DNA from: Hymenobacter jejuensis
GTDB taxonomy: Bacteria > Bacteroidota > Bacteroidia > Cytophagales > Hymenobacteraceae
Length of the DNA stretch: 64,000 bases
NCBI RefSeq assembly: GCF_006337165.1
Contig: NZ_CP040896.1
Location: 992,001 to 1,056,000, forward strand
Direction of reading: 5' to 3'
Part shown: in pieces, positions 51,520-60,765 of the stretch
How the letters are laid out: the number at the start of each line of letters is the position of its first letter
Numbering within the stretch: the first letter of the stretch is position 1
The notes under the pieces: generated by a model
The model's input: the letters and a program-made list of their open reading frames with translations, nothing else
Databases searched by the model: none
Told to the model about the DNA's origin: nothing
Program-made: the position numbers and the translations under genes

Positions 51520-51554
51520 TTTTGGAAAGAATTGATTGCTATGGGGTTGTAAAA
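51520..51554. repeat. 35-bp three-block palindrome, copy 10 (degenerate)
   Basis: TTTTGGAA, four bases, TTGATTGCTAT (51532-51542), four bases, TTGTAAAA. Spacing is exact, but the second half of the core has diverged. Lies just upstream of hppA. Confidence 0.4.
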
Positions 51555-51638
51555 TAGAATTTATTACCTAATCCTCAACCTTTACTTTCTAAAAGCCAAA
51601 CGCAACGGGCCTACTTTGCCCATGTGCCTGTGGGCAAT

Positions 51639-51670
51639 AAAAAAGGCCGGTTGGGGTTACCAACCGGCCA
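51639..51670 (-). terminator. rho-independent terminator of the peptidase gene
   Basis: Stem GGCCGGTTGG (51645-51654) / CCAACCGGCC (51660-51669), with a T-run on the minus strand. Confidence 0.85.
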
Positions 51671-51699
51671 TCAGGCTAGGTTTGTGGAATGGAGTTTGA

Positions 51700-52614
51700 C
51701 TATAGCTCGCGCATCAGCACTTGGTAAAGCGCTACCATGCTATCGATGTCGCGTTTGTCGACGATTTCGTCGGGGGAATGTACGTTGTCTTCCGGGGCGC
51801 CCACGAAGCACCAATCCCAAGGCTGCGCGCCATGCTGCAACTCCTTGGCGTCGGAGCCGCCGCTGCCTTCTACCTCCAGCTGAAACGGTACGCCCGACTG
51901 CTCAGCAACGCGGCGGATGCGCTCGACATAAGCGCGGCGCGGAATAAGGGAGTCGCGCAGGGAAATGGCAACGCCTTGGCCAGGGTGCACACCTTCTGTA
52001 ACCCAAGTAATGTCCGAAATAAGGGCCTGCCGAACGCCGTAGTGCTCGTGGATGTACTTCGCCAGATACGCCACGGAGCCGCCGCCGTGCTCTTCCCAAC
52101 AGCTAAATGCGATAATGCCGTTCTCCAACGTCTCGGCCACGCGCAAAGCATTCCAAACCCCAAGTCGGTTATCCAAGTAACAGGATTGCACGGAGCTTTC
52201 TGTTTCGCGGAAATCGCACTTGAACGTGAGTTCGGTACCCCGATCGATGTCACGCGTGAACTCATAGCCCAACTCACCGGTTTCTTCCTCAATAAGGAGC
52301 GTACACTCAATATCACCCTGAGAATCACGCCCTACCAACCGATAACCGGTTTGCAAATCGGGCCCTCCGATGCGTACCAGCTGTCGACCATACCGAACTG
52401 TGAATCCTATGCTATCCAAATGCGCAAAAATAGCCGTCCGCGGCTGGCCAAATATCAAAATAATGCAATCTTGAAATTCCTTACCGGTTACGACTTGTGG
52501 CTGCACTCGCCAAGAGGCTTGGTTTTGGTCGATGTAGTTGAGCAAGAATTCCGTTAAAGGAGCCTCGTTCCCGGCAGGAGCCGCTATCTGGCATAAGGTT
52601 CGCAAGAGCTGCAT
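51700..52614 (-). CDS. M42-like metal-dependent aminopeptidase
   Basis: Cytoplasmic peptidase of 304 residues resembling the M42 (glutamyl aminopeptidase/PepA-like) clan. Metal ligands are plausible in [28 protein letters not shown] (Glu-Glu) and [10 protein letters not shown] (His). It is shorter than usual M42 enzymes (around 350 residues), mainly in the beta-barrel insert. Transcribed alone. Confidence 0.8.
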   Translation of the reverse strand: MQLLRTLCQIAAPAGNEAPLTEFLLNYIDQNQASWRVQPQVVTGKEFQDCIILIFGQPRTAIFAHLDSIGFTVRYGRQLVRIGGPDLQTGYRLVGRDSQGDIECTLLIEEETGELGYEFTRDIDRGTELTFKCDFRETESSVQSCYLDNRLGVWNALRVAETLENGIIAFSCWEEHGGGSVAYLAKYIHEHYGVRQALISDITWVTEGVHPGQGVAISLRDSLIPRRAYVERIRRVAEQSGVPFQLEVEGSGGSDAKELQHGAQPWDWCFVGAPEDNVHSPDEIVDKRDIDSMVALYQVLMREL

Positions 52615-52725
52615 TGGGCTTCGGTTAGTTAGCCAAAGCTAGGATAAAAGTTATACTTTAGCTTCTCTGTTCAGTCGCCTTCCAGCACCCGTTACAATTG
52701 CTGAGGCCGCTGCCAAACGTCACCC

Positions 52726-53976
52726 ATGACTCTAAAACTCCGATTTGTCCTGTTGCTGGCGCTGATGCCTTTTCTTACGATGGCCCAGGGTACCGACACA
52801 GCGCGTAAGGCCCCAGCTCCCATGCGGCACATCGACGTGGACAACGTGGACATTCTGCCTTCGGCCGTTGACACCAAAGGTTGGTTGCTGCTAGACAAGG
52901 ATATCCAGCTGGAGTTGGAGGGAGCCGTGCAGAACCTCTACAACTTCAAGTACGACAAGGCCGAAAAGCAGTTCCGCTCGCTGCGCCGCCGCTACCCCCA
53001 GCACCCGATGCCCTACTTCCTGCTGGGCCTGAGCACTTGGTGGAAGATCGTGCCCACCAACGTCCAGACCAAGCAGTACGACAAGATCTTTTTCGCCTAC
53101 ATGGACACGGCCATCACTAAAGGCGAGCAGCTCTACAAGCGCGACAACAAAAACTACGAGGCCTGCTTTTTCCTGTCTGCCGCTTACGGGTTTGATGCGC
53201 GCCTGAACGCCGAACGCAAAAACTGGCGCAAGGCGACGGTCAGCAGCAAGCGGGCCTTGGAATATTTGCAGATCAGCCAAGAAGCCAACGGCTTAAGTCC
53301 AGAGTTTCTGTTCGGACAAGCGCTGTTTAATTATTACGCCGTCTGGATTTCGGAAACCTACCCGCTGCTGCGGCCGGTGCTATTGTTCTTCCCCAAAGGC
53401 AATCGTGAGCTGGGTTTGCAACAGTTGCGTAACGTGGCCAACAACGGCTTCTACACTGGCTTGGAGGCGAAGTTTTTCCTCATGAAGATTCTGAATAATG
53501 AGGAAGAGGACAGCAAGGCCGCAATGCCCATATCTCGTTATCTAGCAACCAATTATCCCGACAACGGCTATTTCCAGCGGTTCTACGCTCTGCTCTGTTT
53601 TAATGAAGGCGAACACCGGGAATGCGAACGAGTAAGCCGCGAGATACTAGACAAAATCAACCGGGGCATGCCCGGTTACGAAGCGATAAGCGGCAAGTAC
53701 GCCACCTACTTCTTGGGGTGGCTCATGGAGTATCGCTACAAAGACATCGAGAAAGCCAAGGATTACTACCAACGGTGCATCGTGTTTGCTGAGAGCACGA
53801 GTGAAACTACCGGCGGCTTTTACCTCTACGCTAATCGGGAGCTTGCTCGCATTGCTGATCAACAAGAGGATCCCAAAACCGCGATACGGTATTACAAGGA
53901 GGTGCTCGACAAAGCCGACCGCAAATCGGAAAGTTTTCGCGAGGCCAAAGCGTACATAAAGGCTCATAAAAAGTAA
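52726..53976 (+). CDS. secreted tetratricopeptide-repeat protein
   Basis: Protein of 416 residues with a signal peptide (about 1-21, ending TMAQ). Helical repeats of TPR type follow (NLYNFKYDKAEKQFRSLRRRYPQH near 70-93, and KTAIRYYKEVLDKADRKSE near the end). Probably periplasmic. The next gene starts 9 bp downstream, so it may act with that membrane protein in surface polysaccharide handling. Confidence 0.75.
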   Translation: MTLKLRFVLLLALMPFLTMAQGTDTARKAPAPMRHIDVDNVDILPSAVDTKGWLLLDKDIQLELEGAVQNLYNFKYDKAEKQFRSLRRRYPQHPMPYFLLGLSTWWKIVPTNVQTKQYDKIFFAYMDTAITKGEQLYKRDNKNYEACFFLSAAYGFDARLNAERKNWRKATVSSKRALEYLQISQEANGLSPEFLFGQALFNYYAVWISETYPLLRPVLLFFPKGNRELGLQQLRNVANNGFYTGLEAKFFLMKILNNEEEDSKAAMPISRYLATNYPDNGYFQRFYALLCFNEGEHRECERVSREILDKINRGMPGYEAISGKYATYFLGWLMEYRYKDIEKAKDYYQRCIVFAESTSETTGGFYLYANRELARIADQQEDPKTAIRYYKEVLDKADRKSESFREAKAYIKAHKK

Positions 53977-53985
53977 CCCACCGCG

Positions 53986-55350
53986 ATGGAGCTGCAAGAC
54001 CTTTTTCTGACGCCTTTCTATTTGGGAATTTTTTATGCCATCGCGTTCGCGGTTCGCAAGAAAGCGACCAATGCCTTTACGCGTAAATATTTCATTCCGG
54101 CTCTAACAGCCAAATTTATTGGTGCAATCGCTCTGGGCCTCATTTATCAGTTCTATTATCACGGCGGTGATACTTACAATTACTTCAACCACGTCAAAGT
54201 AATTTATAACGCCTTTACTACCTCCCCTTCCGTGGGCCTTAAACTGATCTTCTCCCACGGCGAGTACGATCCCGCAACGGCAAATTATGCTGCTCAAATG
54301 GAGTGGTATGGAGCACCTAAGGAGTTTTCGGTGATACGAATCGCCGCTATTTGCGGGCTCTTTTGCTTTAACACCTACACCGTTATTGGCCTTATGTTCG
54401 CTGGACTTAGCTTCAGCGGCATGTGGGCCATGTTCTTGACTTTCGTCAAAATCAAACCATTGATTTACAAGAACTTAGCAACAGCCGTTTTCTTTATTCC
54501 CTCTGTATTTTTTTGGGGCTCCGGGCTGATGAAAGACTCGCTATGCATGGGAGCTCTCGGTTGGCTATTTTATGCCTTTTACCAAGGAGCCATTCAAAAA
54601 AAACGGCCCACCCAATCGTTAATAATTGGTTTTCTAGCAGCCTATTTATTATTCGCCGTTAAGGTATATATCCTGCTTTCATTTTTGCCGCCGGCGTTGC
54701 TTTGGGTATTTAATGAAAATAGCCAACGCATCAAAGATCCTACGATCCGGATGTTGGCCAAGCCCATTTTACTTGGCTTGGGCGGGGCAGTAGCCTTTTT
54801 TGCTACTACCAGATTAACGGCTGGCGATGCCCAATACGACGTGACCAAAATTGGAGAACGCAGCAAAATCACGGCCGATTACCTTTATCAGGTAAGCATG
54901 AATGAAGGCGGCTCTGCGTACCATATTGGCGAGCTCGACGGCACGCTTACTGGCATGGCTAAGCTAGCTCCACAGGCCATTATCGTCTCTTTGTTTCGGC
55001 CATTTCTGTTTGAAGCCCGCAACCCCGTAATGCTGCTTTCTGCCATAGAGGCCACGTTTTTTCTATTTTTTACTTTGCGCATATTTTGGCGCGTCGGGGT
55101 GGGCAAAACGCTGCGCTATATCAGCAGCACGCCGGTCTTGAGCCTGTGCTTCGTCTTTTCCCTGATTTTTGCCGTGGCTGTAGGCGTATCCACTTCTAAT
55201 TTCGGAACCTTGGTGCGGTACAAGATTCCACTGATTCCTTTTTATGTGTCGGGGCTATATATTCTTGAGAATATCAGCATACCCAAGAAAACTAAGCGCC
55301 CATCGCGGCGTGTGGTAGCTTCCAGGCCGCAGCTAACGCCTGCTTCGTAG
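53986..55350 (+). CDS. multi-spanning membrane protein, possible polysaccharide polymerase
   Basis: Membrane protein of 454 residues with about nine to ten helices. The loops at about 65-105 and 275-320 are polar. The pattern resembles O-antigen polymerase-like proteins, but no motif proves it. The tail is basic (KKTKRPSRRVV). The DNA is somewhat more AT-rich than its neighbours, as often seen in polysaccharide genes. Cotranscribed with the TPR gene; converges with the formyltransferase gene 8 bp away. Confidence 0.65.
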   Translation: MELQDLFLTPFYLGIFYAIAFAVRKKATNAFTRKYFIPALTAKFIGAIALGLIYQFYYHGGDTYNYFNHVKVIYNAFTTSPSVGLKLIFSHGEYDPATANYAAQMEWYGAPKEFSVIRIAAICGLFCFNTYTVIGLMFAGLSFSGMWAMFLTFVKIKPLIYKNLATAVFFIPSVFFWGSGLMKDSLCMGALGWLFYAFYQGAIQKKRPTQSLIIGFLAAYLLFAVKVYILLSFLPPALLWVFNENSQRIKDPTIRMLAKPILLGLGGAVAFFATTRLTAGDAQYDVTKIGERSKITADYLYQVSMNEGGSAYHIGELDGTLTGMAKLAPQAIIVSLFRPFLFEARNPVMLLSAIEATFFLFFTLRIFWRVGVGKTLRYISSTPVLSLCFVFSLIFAVAVGVSTSNFGTLVRYKIPLIPFYVSGLYILENISIPKKTKRPSRRVVASRPQLTPAS

Positions 55351-55358
55351 CTTACTTA

Positions 55359-56147
55359 TTACCTCGTGCCGGTTCGCCGCCGATTGTGCAGATACTCCTG
55401 CAACGTAGGATGCGACCACAGCCGCGATTGCCCTTCGGGAGCCGGTTTGAGCATCAGCGTGCCTTGCAGCGCGTCGCGGATGGCCTGCTTGAGCAAAGGC
55501 AGCCCAGCCGCCAGTTGCAGCAGCGGGTAGGTGACGAAATTATCTTCCGGGGTCGGATCGATTAGGGCTTGGGCGATGATGGCCCCCGTATCAATTCCGG
55601 GATCGACAAGGTGCACGCTAACGCCACAATGCGCACGATCGTTGTTGGCCAGCGCCCAATAGCCTCCGTGCACGCCACGGTAAAGCGGCGTGATACCAGC
55701 GTGGGTGTTGATAAATTTGCAAGGCACGCTGTTTAGCACCTTCTTCGAGATGATGCGGGTGCCGTTCACCACAATCACGTCGGGCTGCAATTGCTGTAAT
55801 TGCTCGATGCATTCCGGTGCATTCACCGAGCTTACCCGGACCACCCGATCCTCAGGTAAAGGACGGCTATCAAGTTGCTGCTGCTGTTTGATAGCTTGCA
55901 GGCGCCGCTTCGAGCTTCCCTCTAACTGCTTCGCTATCAATAATTTAAATAAAACCTGTCCTGCCACGGTCGGCCAGCCTAGCTTTTCCAATCGTCGCTT
56001 TAGCAATTGCTTTTGACTCACTGGCGTTTCCACGATGATGCGGTGGACGCCAAACTCCCGATCGAGCGCGTGAAACAGAATATCAGTGGATTCGCCGGGG
56101 CCGGCGAGAATGACGATTCTTTTCCCGGAGAAAGCAGACTGGCTCAT
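55359..56147 (-). CDS. formyltransferase family protein (sugar N-formyltransferase-like)
   Basis: Formyl-transferase fold of 262 residues. The Asn-His-Asp active site is visible: Asn in DVIVVNGTRII, His in INTHAGITPLYRG and Asp in DPGIDTGAII. It is shorter than methionyl-tRNA formyltransferase and lacks its C-terminal OB domain. In this neighbourhood it most likely formylates an amino sugar of a surface glycan using N10-formyl-tetrahydrofolate. The ATG overlaps the stop of the deacetylase gene (ATGA), so translation is coupled. Confidence 0.78.
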   Translation of the reverse strand: MSQSAFSGKRIVILAGPGESTDILFHALDREFGVHRIIVETPVSQKQLLKRRLEKLGWPTVAGQVLFKLLIAKQLEGSSKRRLQAIKQQQQLDSRPLPEDRVVRVSSVNAPECIEQLQQLQPDVIVVNGTRIISKKVLNSVPCKFINTHAGITPLYRGVHGGYWALANNDRAHCGVSVHLVDPGIDTGAIIAQALIDPTPEDNFVTYPLLQLAAGLPLLKQAIRDALQGTLMLKPAPEGQSRLWSHPTLQEYLHNRRRTGTR

Positions 56148-57160
56148 GCAGGCAGGGATTGTTGGAGTTGAAGACGATCGGCTATGTCGCGCATGGATAA
56201 GCTTTCCATCCCGTAGGCGGTCTGCAAGTGCTGGTAATGCTCGGCAATGCGTTGGAGCACAGCCATGTTCTCGGGCAGATTAGCTCCGAAATTGTGCGGG
56301 TGCCACCACAAATGGAAGACGAGGCCGCGGCGAGCCGCGTGCTCCATACCGCTCAGAATGCGCTTGAGGCGCAACCCTTCCAACGCCTTCATCCGCCCCG
56401 ACCACGGCCGAAGAAACCGACTGGCGGGGATGTTATAAGGAAACGAACGGGCTATGTCACTCATAGCGTGACAGTTATGACCCGACAGATTTACGTAGGC
56501 ATCCAGCAAACGGGCACCCCGCTTATACAGCGTCTGTTCTTCCTCGTTGCGCTCTTTGTAAATCCATGAGGCTTCGTTGCCCCGGTAGCTGGTGATGCCT
56601 AATTCTTGACAGATCGATAAATAACTGCTGTTGTGCTGGTTACGCGGAAACACCAAGCTACGCAAATCAAGCCCTTGTTCGGTGGCAATGCGCTGGGCAG
56701 CTTGCAAATCGTGCCGAAAGGCTTCGGGCGTTTGGCCGCGCTCTAGGCAATAATAGTGGCAGAACGTATGCGTCGCCATCTCCTGCCCCGGCGTGCGACG
56801 GATTTGCTCAATCAGCGAAAGGCCAAAGTGGTACGGATCGCTGGCCTCGTCTTCGCCTACGGCATCGAGCGCCAGATAGGGCGACAGCTTCGGATCGGCG
56901 TATTCGGGGCGAACGGTTGGCAAATGCGCCAGCATCTCGCGCTTGTTGGCGAAAAACAGCAACCCAACCGTGGCCCAAGTTACGCGCAGCTTGTATTCGG
57001 CAAACAAGGCCAGCATAGCCGGCACCGCCTGCCGCACCCCAAGCAAATTAGGGCCGTATTGGGCCAGCGTTTGCTGATCGCGCACACCCCAGTTAATCTC
57101 AAAGTCAAGCGAGATTACGAATTTGCCCTTCTCAGAAGCAACTACTTGATTATGAGCCAT
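56144..57160 (-). CDS. polysaccharide deacetylase (NodB-type)
   Basis: Carbohydrate esterase 4-like protein of 338 residues. Metal ligands: Asp in ISLDFEINWG near 19 and the two His of THTFCHYYC near 133. FPRNQHN follows. It would remove N-acetyl groups from sugars. No signal peptide, so it may act on a lipid-linked or cytoplasmic intermediate. Middle gene of glycosyltransferase-deacetylase-formyltransferase, an order that suggests deacetylation followed by formylation of the freed amine. Confidence 0.82.
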   Translation of the reverse strand: MAHNQVVASEKGKFVISLDFEINWGVRDQQTLAQYGPNLLGVRQAVPAMLALFAEYKLRVTWATVGLLFFANKREMLAHLPTVRPEYADPKLSPYLALDAVGEDEASDPYHFGLSLIEQIRRTPGQEMATHTFCHYYCLERGQTPEAFRHDLQAAQRIATEQGLDLRSLVFPRNQHNSSYLSICQELGITSYRGNEASWIYKERNEEEQTLYKRGARLLDAYVNLSGHNCHAMSDIARSFPYNIPASRFLRPWSGRMKALEGLRLKRILSGMEHAARRGLVFHLWWHPHNFGANLPENMAVLQRIAEHYQHLQTAYGMESLSMRDIADRLQLQQSLPA

Positions 57161-57174
57161 ATACCTACTAGCGA

Positions 57175-58248
57175 TTACTGGAACAAGGCCAGAAAATTCT
57201 CTTTGTTTGACACCACGGAGTAGCGCTCAACAATGGTGCGCCGCGCCATAGCGCCTTGCTTGGCCCGCAACTCCTGATCGGCGAGCAGCTTGCGCAATGC
57301 CGCTTCCCACTCGGCGTCCGTATCGCAGATGTAGCCATTGTGGCCTTCCTGCACTACTTCCGTGTTCATCCCAACTGGCGACACCAAGGCAGGCATGCCT
57401 AACGACATGTATTGCAGTGCTTTAAAAGCACATTTGCCGCGCGCCCACGGGTCATCCACCAACGGCATCAGCCCCAGATGAAAGCCCAACAGGTCCTTGA
57501 TCTCGGTGGCTTTGCGCCAAGGCGTAAACGTAAGCGACCGCAACCCGGTGTGTTCGGGCGGCTGGTTGGAAATAACGCGAAACTCAAAGTCGTAGCCTTC
57601 ATTTTCCAACTTCTCCAATACCGGCCAAACCAAATCGAGATGGCGCAATGTGGTATGCGTGCCAGTCCACCCAATCACGGGGCGGCTGGTTTGGTGCTGG
57701 TCGCGCACTTGGTTATGCAGGTGTTCGGTGTCGAGCGTGGTCGGGTTGATGATGGAGTTGGGATTGAATTGCAATGCGTACTCGCGCAGATACGCGTTAC
57801 CGCAGCTCACCTTGTACGCCCATCGGCAGATGCTGCCGACCTTCTGCTGCCACTTCAAGCTGCTGATGAACGTTTGCTCGCCGGCTGGGTCTTTCATCCA
57901 GATGGCATCGTCGAAATCGTAAATAATTTTCTTTCCTAACACCTTGGCTATCAGCCATTCAAAGATGGGGGGACCAATAGGTGCGGCTTCTCGGTGAATG
58001 AAAACCCGATCGTAGCGGGGCACAGTAAACAACAACGCTGCCCGCCGCACAAAACCACCCAAAATTCCCAGCACTTTCGCCAGCGTATGGCCCGGCTTGT
58101 ACAAAATCGCCCAAGTGCTGTCCGACAGAAACGGTGCTACGTGGTAGGTATGGCCTTTTTCCGTCAGAAAATCAAAGTACTGCTCAAAACGAAACCGCTG
58201 CGATGGCGCTTTTCCGGGCGGATACGGCACTATAAATAAAATGTGCAT
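57175..58248 (-). CDS. glycosyltransferase (GT-B, family 4-like)
   Basis: GT-B glycosyltransferase of 357 residues. Features seen: PYPPGKAPSQRFRFEQY at the start, KIIYDFDDAIWM near 110, GWTGTHTTLRHLD near 195 and FKALQYMSLGMPALVSPVG near 275 (donor-binding region). First gene of a three-gene operon; 14 bp before the deacetylase gene. Donor and acceptor unknown. Confidence 0.85.
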   Translation of the reverse strand: MHILFIVPYPPGKAPSQRFRFEQYFDFLTEKGHTYHVAPFLSDSTWAILYKPGHTLAKVLGILGGFVRRAALLFTVPRYDRVFIHREAAPIGPPIFEWLIAKVLGKKIIYDFDDAIWMKDPAGEQTFISSLKWQQKVGSICRWAYKVSCGNAYLREYALQFNPNSIINPTTLDTEHLHNQVRDQHQTSRPVIGWTGTHTTLRHLDLVWPVLEKLENEGYDFEFRVISNQPPEHTGLRSLTFTPWRKATEIKDLLGFHLGLMPLVDDPWARGKCAFKALQYMSLGMPALVSPVGMNTEVVQEGHNGYICDTDAEWEAALRKLLADQELRAKQGAMARRTIVERYSVVSNKENFLALFQ

Positions 58249-58293
58249 AAGTAGCAGTAGCGGCCCACGTGGGCATTCTCATGAAGTAGCGGG

Positions 58294-58301
58294 CAAAGGT
58301 A
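58294..58301 (-). promoter_or_regulatory. -7 box of the glycosyltransferase operon
   Basis: TACCTTTG on the minus strand, 45 nt before the ATG at 58248. Confidence 0.45.
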
Positions 58302-58444
58302 CGGCAACTGCCGCAGTCTGCCGAGTTTCCAACGGCCGCGGCCAAAGGCAGCGCACGCCGCCTGACGAAACCTGCAGTTGGGTTGAGGAAGATTCGGACA
58401 GGGAATCATGGTTCTTTTTCACGAAATAAAACGCTACTCCATAT

Positions 58445-58479
58445 CTACACAAATAACTAATTATCAACTATTTACACAG
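58445..58479. repeat. 35-bp three-block palindrome, copy 11
   Basis: CTACACAA, four bases, CTAATTATCAA (58457-58467), four bases, TTACACAG. Sits between the two divergent glycan operons. Confidence 0.65.
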
Positions 58480-58562
58480 ATAAATACCAATGTATTCAGC
58501 TACTTCCTAGCTTCCACAGGTTTACTTAAGCTTTTGCCCGGGAAGCATTATCCAAACGGATT

Positions 58563-58570
58563 TATCTTTG
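58563..58570 (+). promoter_or_regulatory. -7 box of the GT2 operon
   Basis: TATCTTTG fits TAnnTTTG, 70 nt before the chosen GT2 start. No -33 TTTG at 19 bases. Confidence 0.45.
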
Positions 58571-58640
58571 TCGACATTCATAGGATCAGGCATTGGCATT
58601 GCAGCTAGGGCCTGCAGTATCCGTCCTGCTAGTTTCGCCG

Positions 58641-59573
58641 ATGGCCGTTTCCTCCAGCGCACCGCTGTTTTCCGTTGTCAGTCCCGTTTATCAGGCCGAA
58701 ATGGTGTTGAATGAATTGCTGCAACGGCTGGCCGCTACCCTCTCTGCTCTCACCGATGAATACGAGATCATCCTGGTCGATGATGCCAGCACCGACGGCA
58801 GCTGGCTCCTCATTGAGCAGCACGCGGCCCTCGACCCGCGCATTCGCGGATTGAAGCTGAGTCGTAATTTTGGGCAACACCACGCCATCACGGCCGGCCT
58901 CGATGTAGCCCACGGTCAATGGATTGTGGTGATGGACTGCGACTTACAGGACCAACCTGAAGAAATAGCCCGTCTGTATCAGAAAGCACAACAAGGCTAC
59001 GCCGTGGTGATGGCCAGCCGGACGGCCCGTCAAGACCCTTGGATTACGCGCACTTTTTCGCGCGGCTTCTATGCCGTCCTTTCCTACCTATCCGGCACGC
59101 CACAGGATCCTTTGGTAGCCAACTTCGGCATTTACCACCAGCGGGTTATCCAGGAAGTGGGCCGCTTGCGCGAAAGCATTCGCTACTTTCCGACGATGGT
59201 GCGCTGGGCCGGCTTCCGGCAAACTACCCTGCCCGTAGAGCACGGTGTCAATGGGCGGCCCAGCACCTACAACATCGTGCGGCAGCTACGCCTGGCTACC
59301 GATGTCCTGCTGGCTTATTCCGATAAACCGCTGCGCCTCACTGTCTGGTTAGGCCTTTTACTGGCTGGCGGCGCTTTCACCCTTGGCCTGATTATGTTGG
59401 TGAGAGCGCTGCTGGGCCAGATTGTCGTGCAGGGATACGCTAGCCTGATCATTTCAATCAGCTTTTTCTCCGGCCTCATCATCTTAGTGCTGGGCATGAT
59501 TGGACTGTACGTAGGCAAAATATTCGAAGGGGTGCGAAATCGGCCGCTTTACGTGATCGAAGCAACAACGTAA
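58641..59573 (+). CDS. family 2 glycosyltransferase with C-terminal membrane helices (GtrB/DPM1-like)
   Basis: GT-A glycosyltransferase of 310 residues. FSVVSPVYQAE at the start, IILVDDASTDGSW, then LSRNFGQHHAITAGLD and the metal-binding MDCDLQDQPEEIA. The C-terminus has two membrane helices (about 225-250 and 260-290), the form that makes polyprenyl-phosphate sugars. Start at 58641 preferred; an ATG at 58593 would add 16 residues. Operon with the aminotransferase 9 bp downstream. Confidence 0.87.
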   Translation: MAVSSSAPLFSVVSPVYQAEMVLNELLQRLAATLSALTDEYEIILVDDASTDGSWLLIEQHAALDPRIRGLKLSRNFGQHHAITAGLDVAHGQWIVVMDCDLQDQPEEIARLYQKAQQGYAVVMASRTARQDPWITRTFSRGFYAVLSYLSGTPQDPLVANFGIYHQRVIQEVGRLRESIRYFPTMVRWAGFRQTTLPVEHGVNGRPSTYNIVRQLRLATDVLLAYSDKPLRLTVWLGLLLAGGAFTLGLIMLVRALLGQIVVQGYASLIISISFFSGLIILVLGMIGLYVGKIFEGVRNRPLYVIEATT

Positions 59574-59582
59574 GCGCCCCTG

Positions 59583-60716
59583 ATGAAGCCAATTCCGTTT
59601 AACAAACCGTTTCTAGCGGGCCAAGAACTGCACTACATTCAGCAAGCCGTGGCCCAGGGCAAACTTTCGGGCAACGGCGAGTTTACGCAGCTTTGCCAGC
59701 GCTTTTTTCAACAACGCTACGGCATTCCCAAAGCCCTTCTGACCACGAGCGCAACCACAGCGCTGGAGATGGCGGCGTTGCTGCTTGATCTACACCCCGG
59801 CGACGAGGTCATCATGCCCTCATTCACGTTCACCTCAACGGCGAATGCCTTTGTGCTCCGCGGTGCCCGTATCGTATTCGCTGATAGCTACTTAGACAAT
59901 CCGAATCTAGACATCAGTCAGCTTGCATCCCTGATTACGCCGCGCACAAAAGCCATTGTGCCGGTACATTATGCCGGCGTAGCCTGCAACATGGCGCCCC
60001 TGTTGGCCCTAGCCGAAGAACACGGCATTTGGGTAATTGAAGATGCGGCCCAAGCCATCGAAGGGTATTATCTGGAGAAACCGTTGGGCGCAATCGGCCA
60101 TTTGGCCGCCTTCTCGTTCCACGAAACTAAAAACGTGATTGCCGGCGAAGGTGGCTTACTAGCGATCAATGACGAACGTTTTGCGGAGCGTGCCGAGATT
60201 CTATGGGAAAAAGGCACCAACCGCGCCGCTTTCTTCCGCGGTGAAGCCGCTCGGTATCAATGGATTGACATTGGCTCGTCGTTTCTGCCGTCCGAGCTGA
60301 CGGCCGCTTACCTCTGGGCCCAGCTCGAACAAATCACAGCCATCCGGGAGCAACGCTTGCAGCAATGGAACCGATACGCGACGGCGCTTCAATCGCTAGC
60401 CGAAGCAGGCCATTGCGCGTTGCCCGCCATCCCAGTTTACGCAACGCACAACGGACACATTTTCTATCTGATTTGCCGTGATACCAACGAGCGGCAAGCG
60501 CTGATCCAACACCTCGCGGAGCACCAGATCTTGGCGGTTTTCCATTACCAAACGCTGCACAACAGCCCGTTTTACCACAACCTCCACGACGGTCGCCAAT
60601 TGCCCCACGCCCGCCGCTTCGCCGAATGCCTGCTGCGCTTGCCTTTATATTTCGAACTTTCCGAAACCGATCAGCAACGCGTCATTGCTGCGGTCAATAG
60701 CTTTTACAAAGCTTAG
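59583..60716 (+). CDS. sugar aminotransferase, WecE/RffA type
   Basis: PLP enzyme of 377 residues (E. coli WecE has 376). The Schiff-base lysine is Lys183 in FHETKNVIAGEGG, where WecE has Lys181; PSFTFTSTANAF and IEDAAQAIEGYY also match. It probably makes dTDP-4-amino-4,6-dideoxygalactose or a similar 4-amino sugar. A formyltransferase nearby would have such an amine as a natural target. No rmlA/rmlB in the window. Confidence 0.85.
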   Translation: MKPIPFNKPFLAGQELHYIQQAVAQGKLSGNGEFTQLCQRFFQQRYGIPKALLTTSATTALEMAALLLDLHPGDEVIMPSFTFTSTANAFVLRGARIVFADSYLDNPNLDISQLASLITPRTKAIVPVHYAGVACNMAPLLALAEEHGIWVIEDAAQAIEGYYLEKPLGAIGHLAAFSFHETKNVIAGEGGLLAINDERFAERAEILWEKGTNRAAFFRGEAARYQWIDIGSSFLPSELTAAYLWAQLEQITAIREQRLQQWNRYATALQSLAEAGHCALPAIPVYATHNGHIFYLICRDTNERQALIQHLAEHQILAVFHYQTLHNSPFYHNLHDGRQLPHARRFAECLLRLPLYFELSETDQQRVIAAVNSFYKA

Positions 60717-60760
60717 ATAATTTCATATCGTATTGACTACCAATACGATATGAAATTATC
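60716..60760. terminator. bidirectional hairpin terminator
   Basis: Perfect 20-bp stem (60716-60735 with 60741-60760), 5-nt loop, starting at the last base of the aminotransferase stop codon and ending 5 bp before the next convergent gene. Confidence 0.85.
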
Positions 60761-60765
60761 ATAAA

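Larger units (their letters stand above)
58249..58640. other. divergent control region of the glycan genes
   Basis: About 390 bp between the minus-strand glycosyltransferase operon and the plus-strand GT2 operon. It holds two -7 boxes facing outwards and one 35-bp palindrome. The right part is AT-rich. No gene is convincing. Confidence 0.6.

Noticed and set aside
51721-52557. Plus-strand ORF of 278 codons opposite the M42-like peptidase
   Set aside because: The minus-strand frame has the metal-ligand motifs; the plus frame has none.
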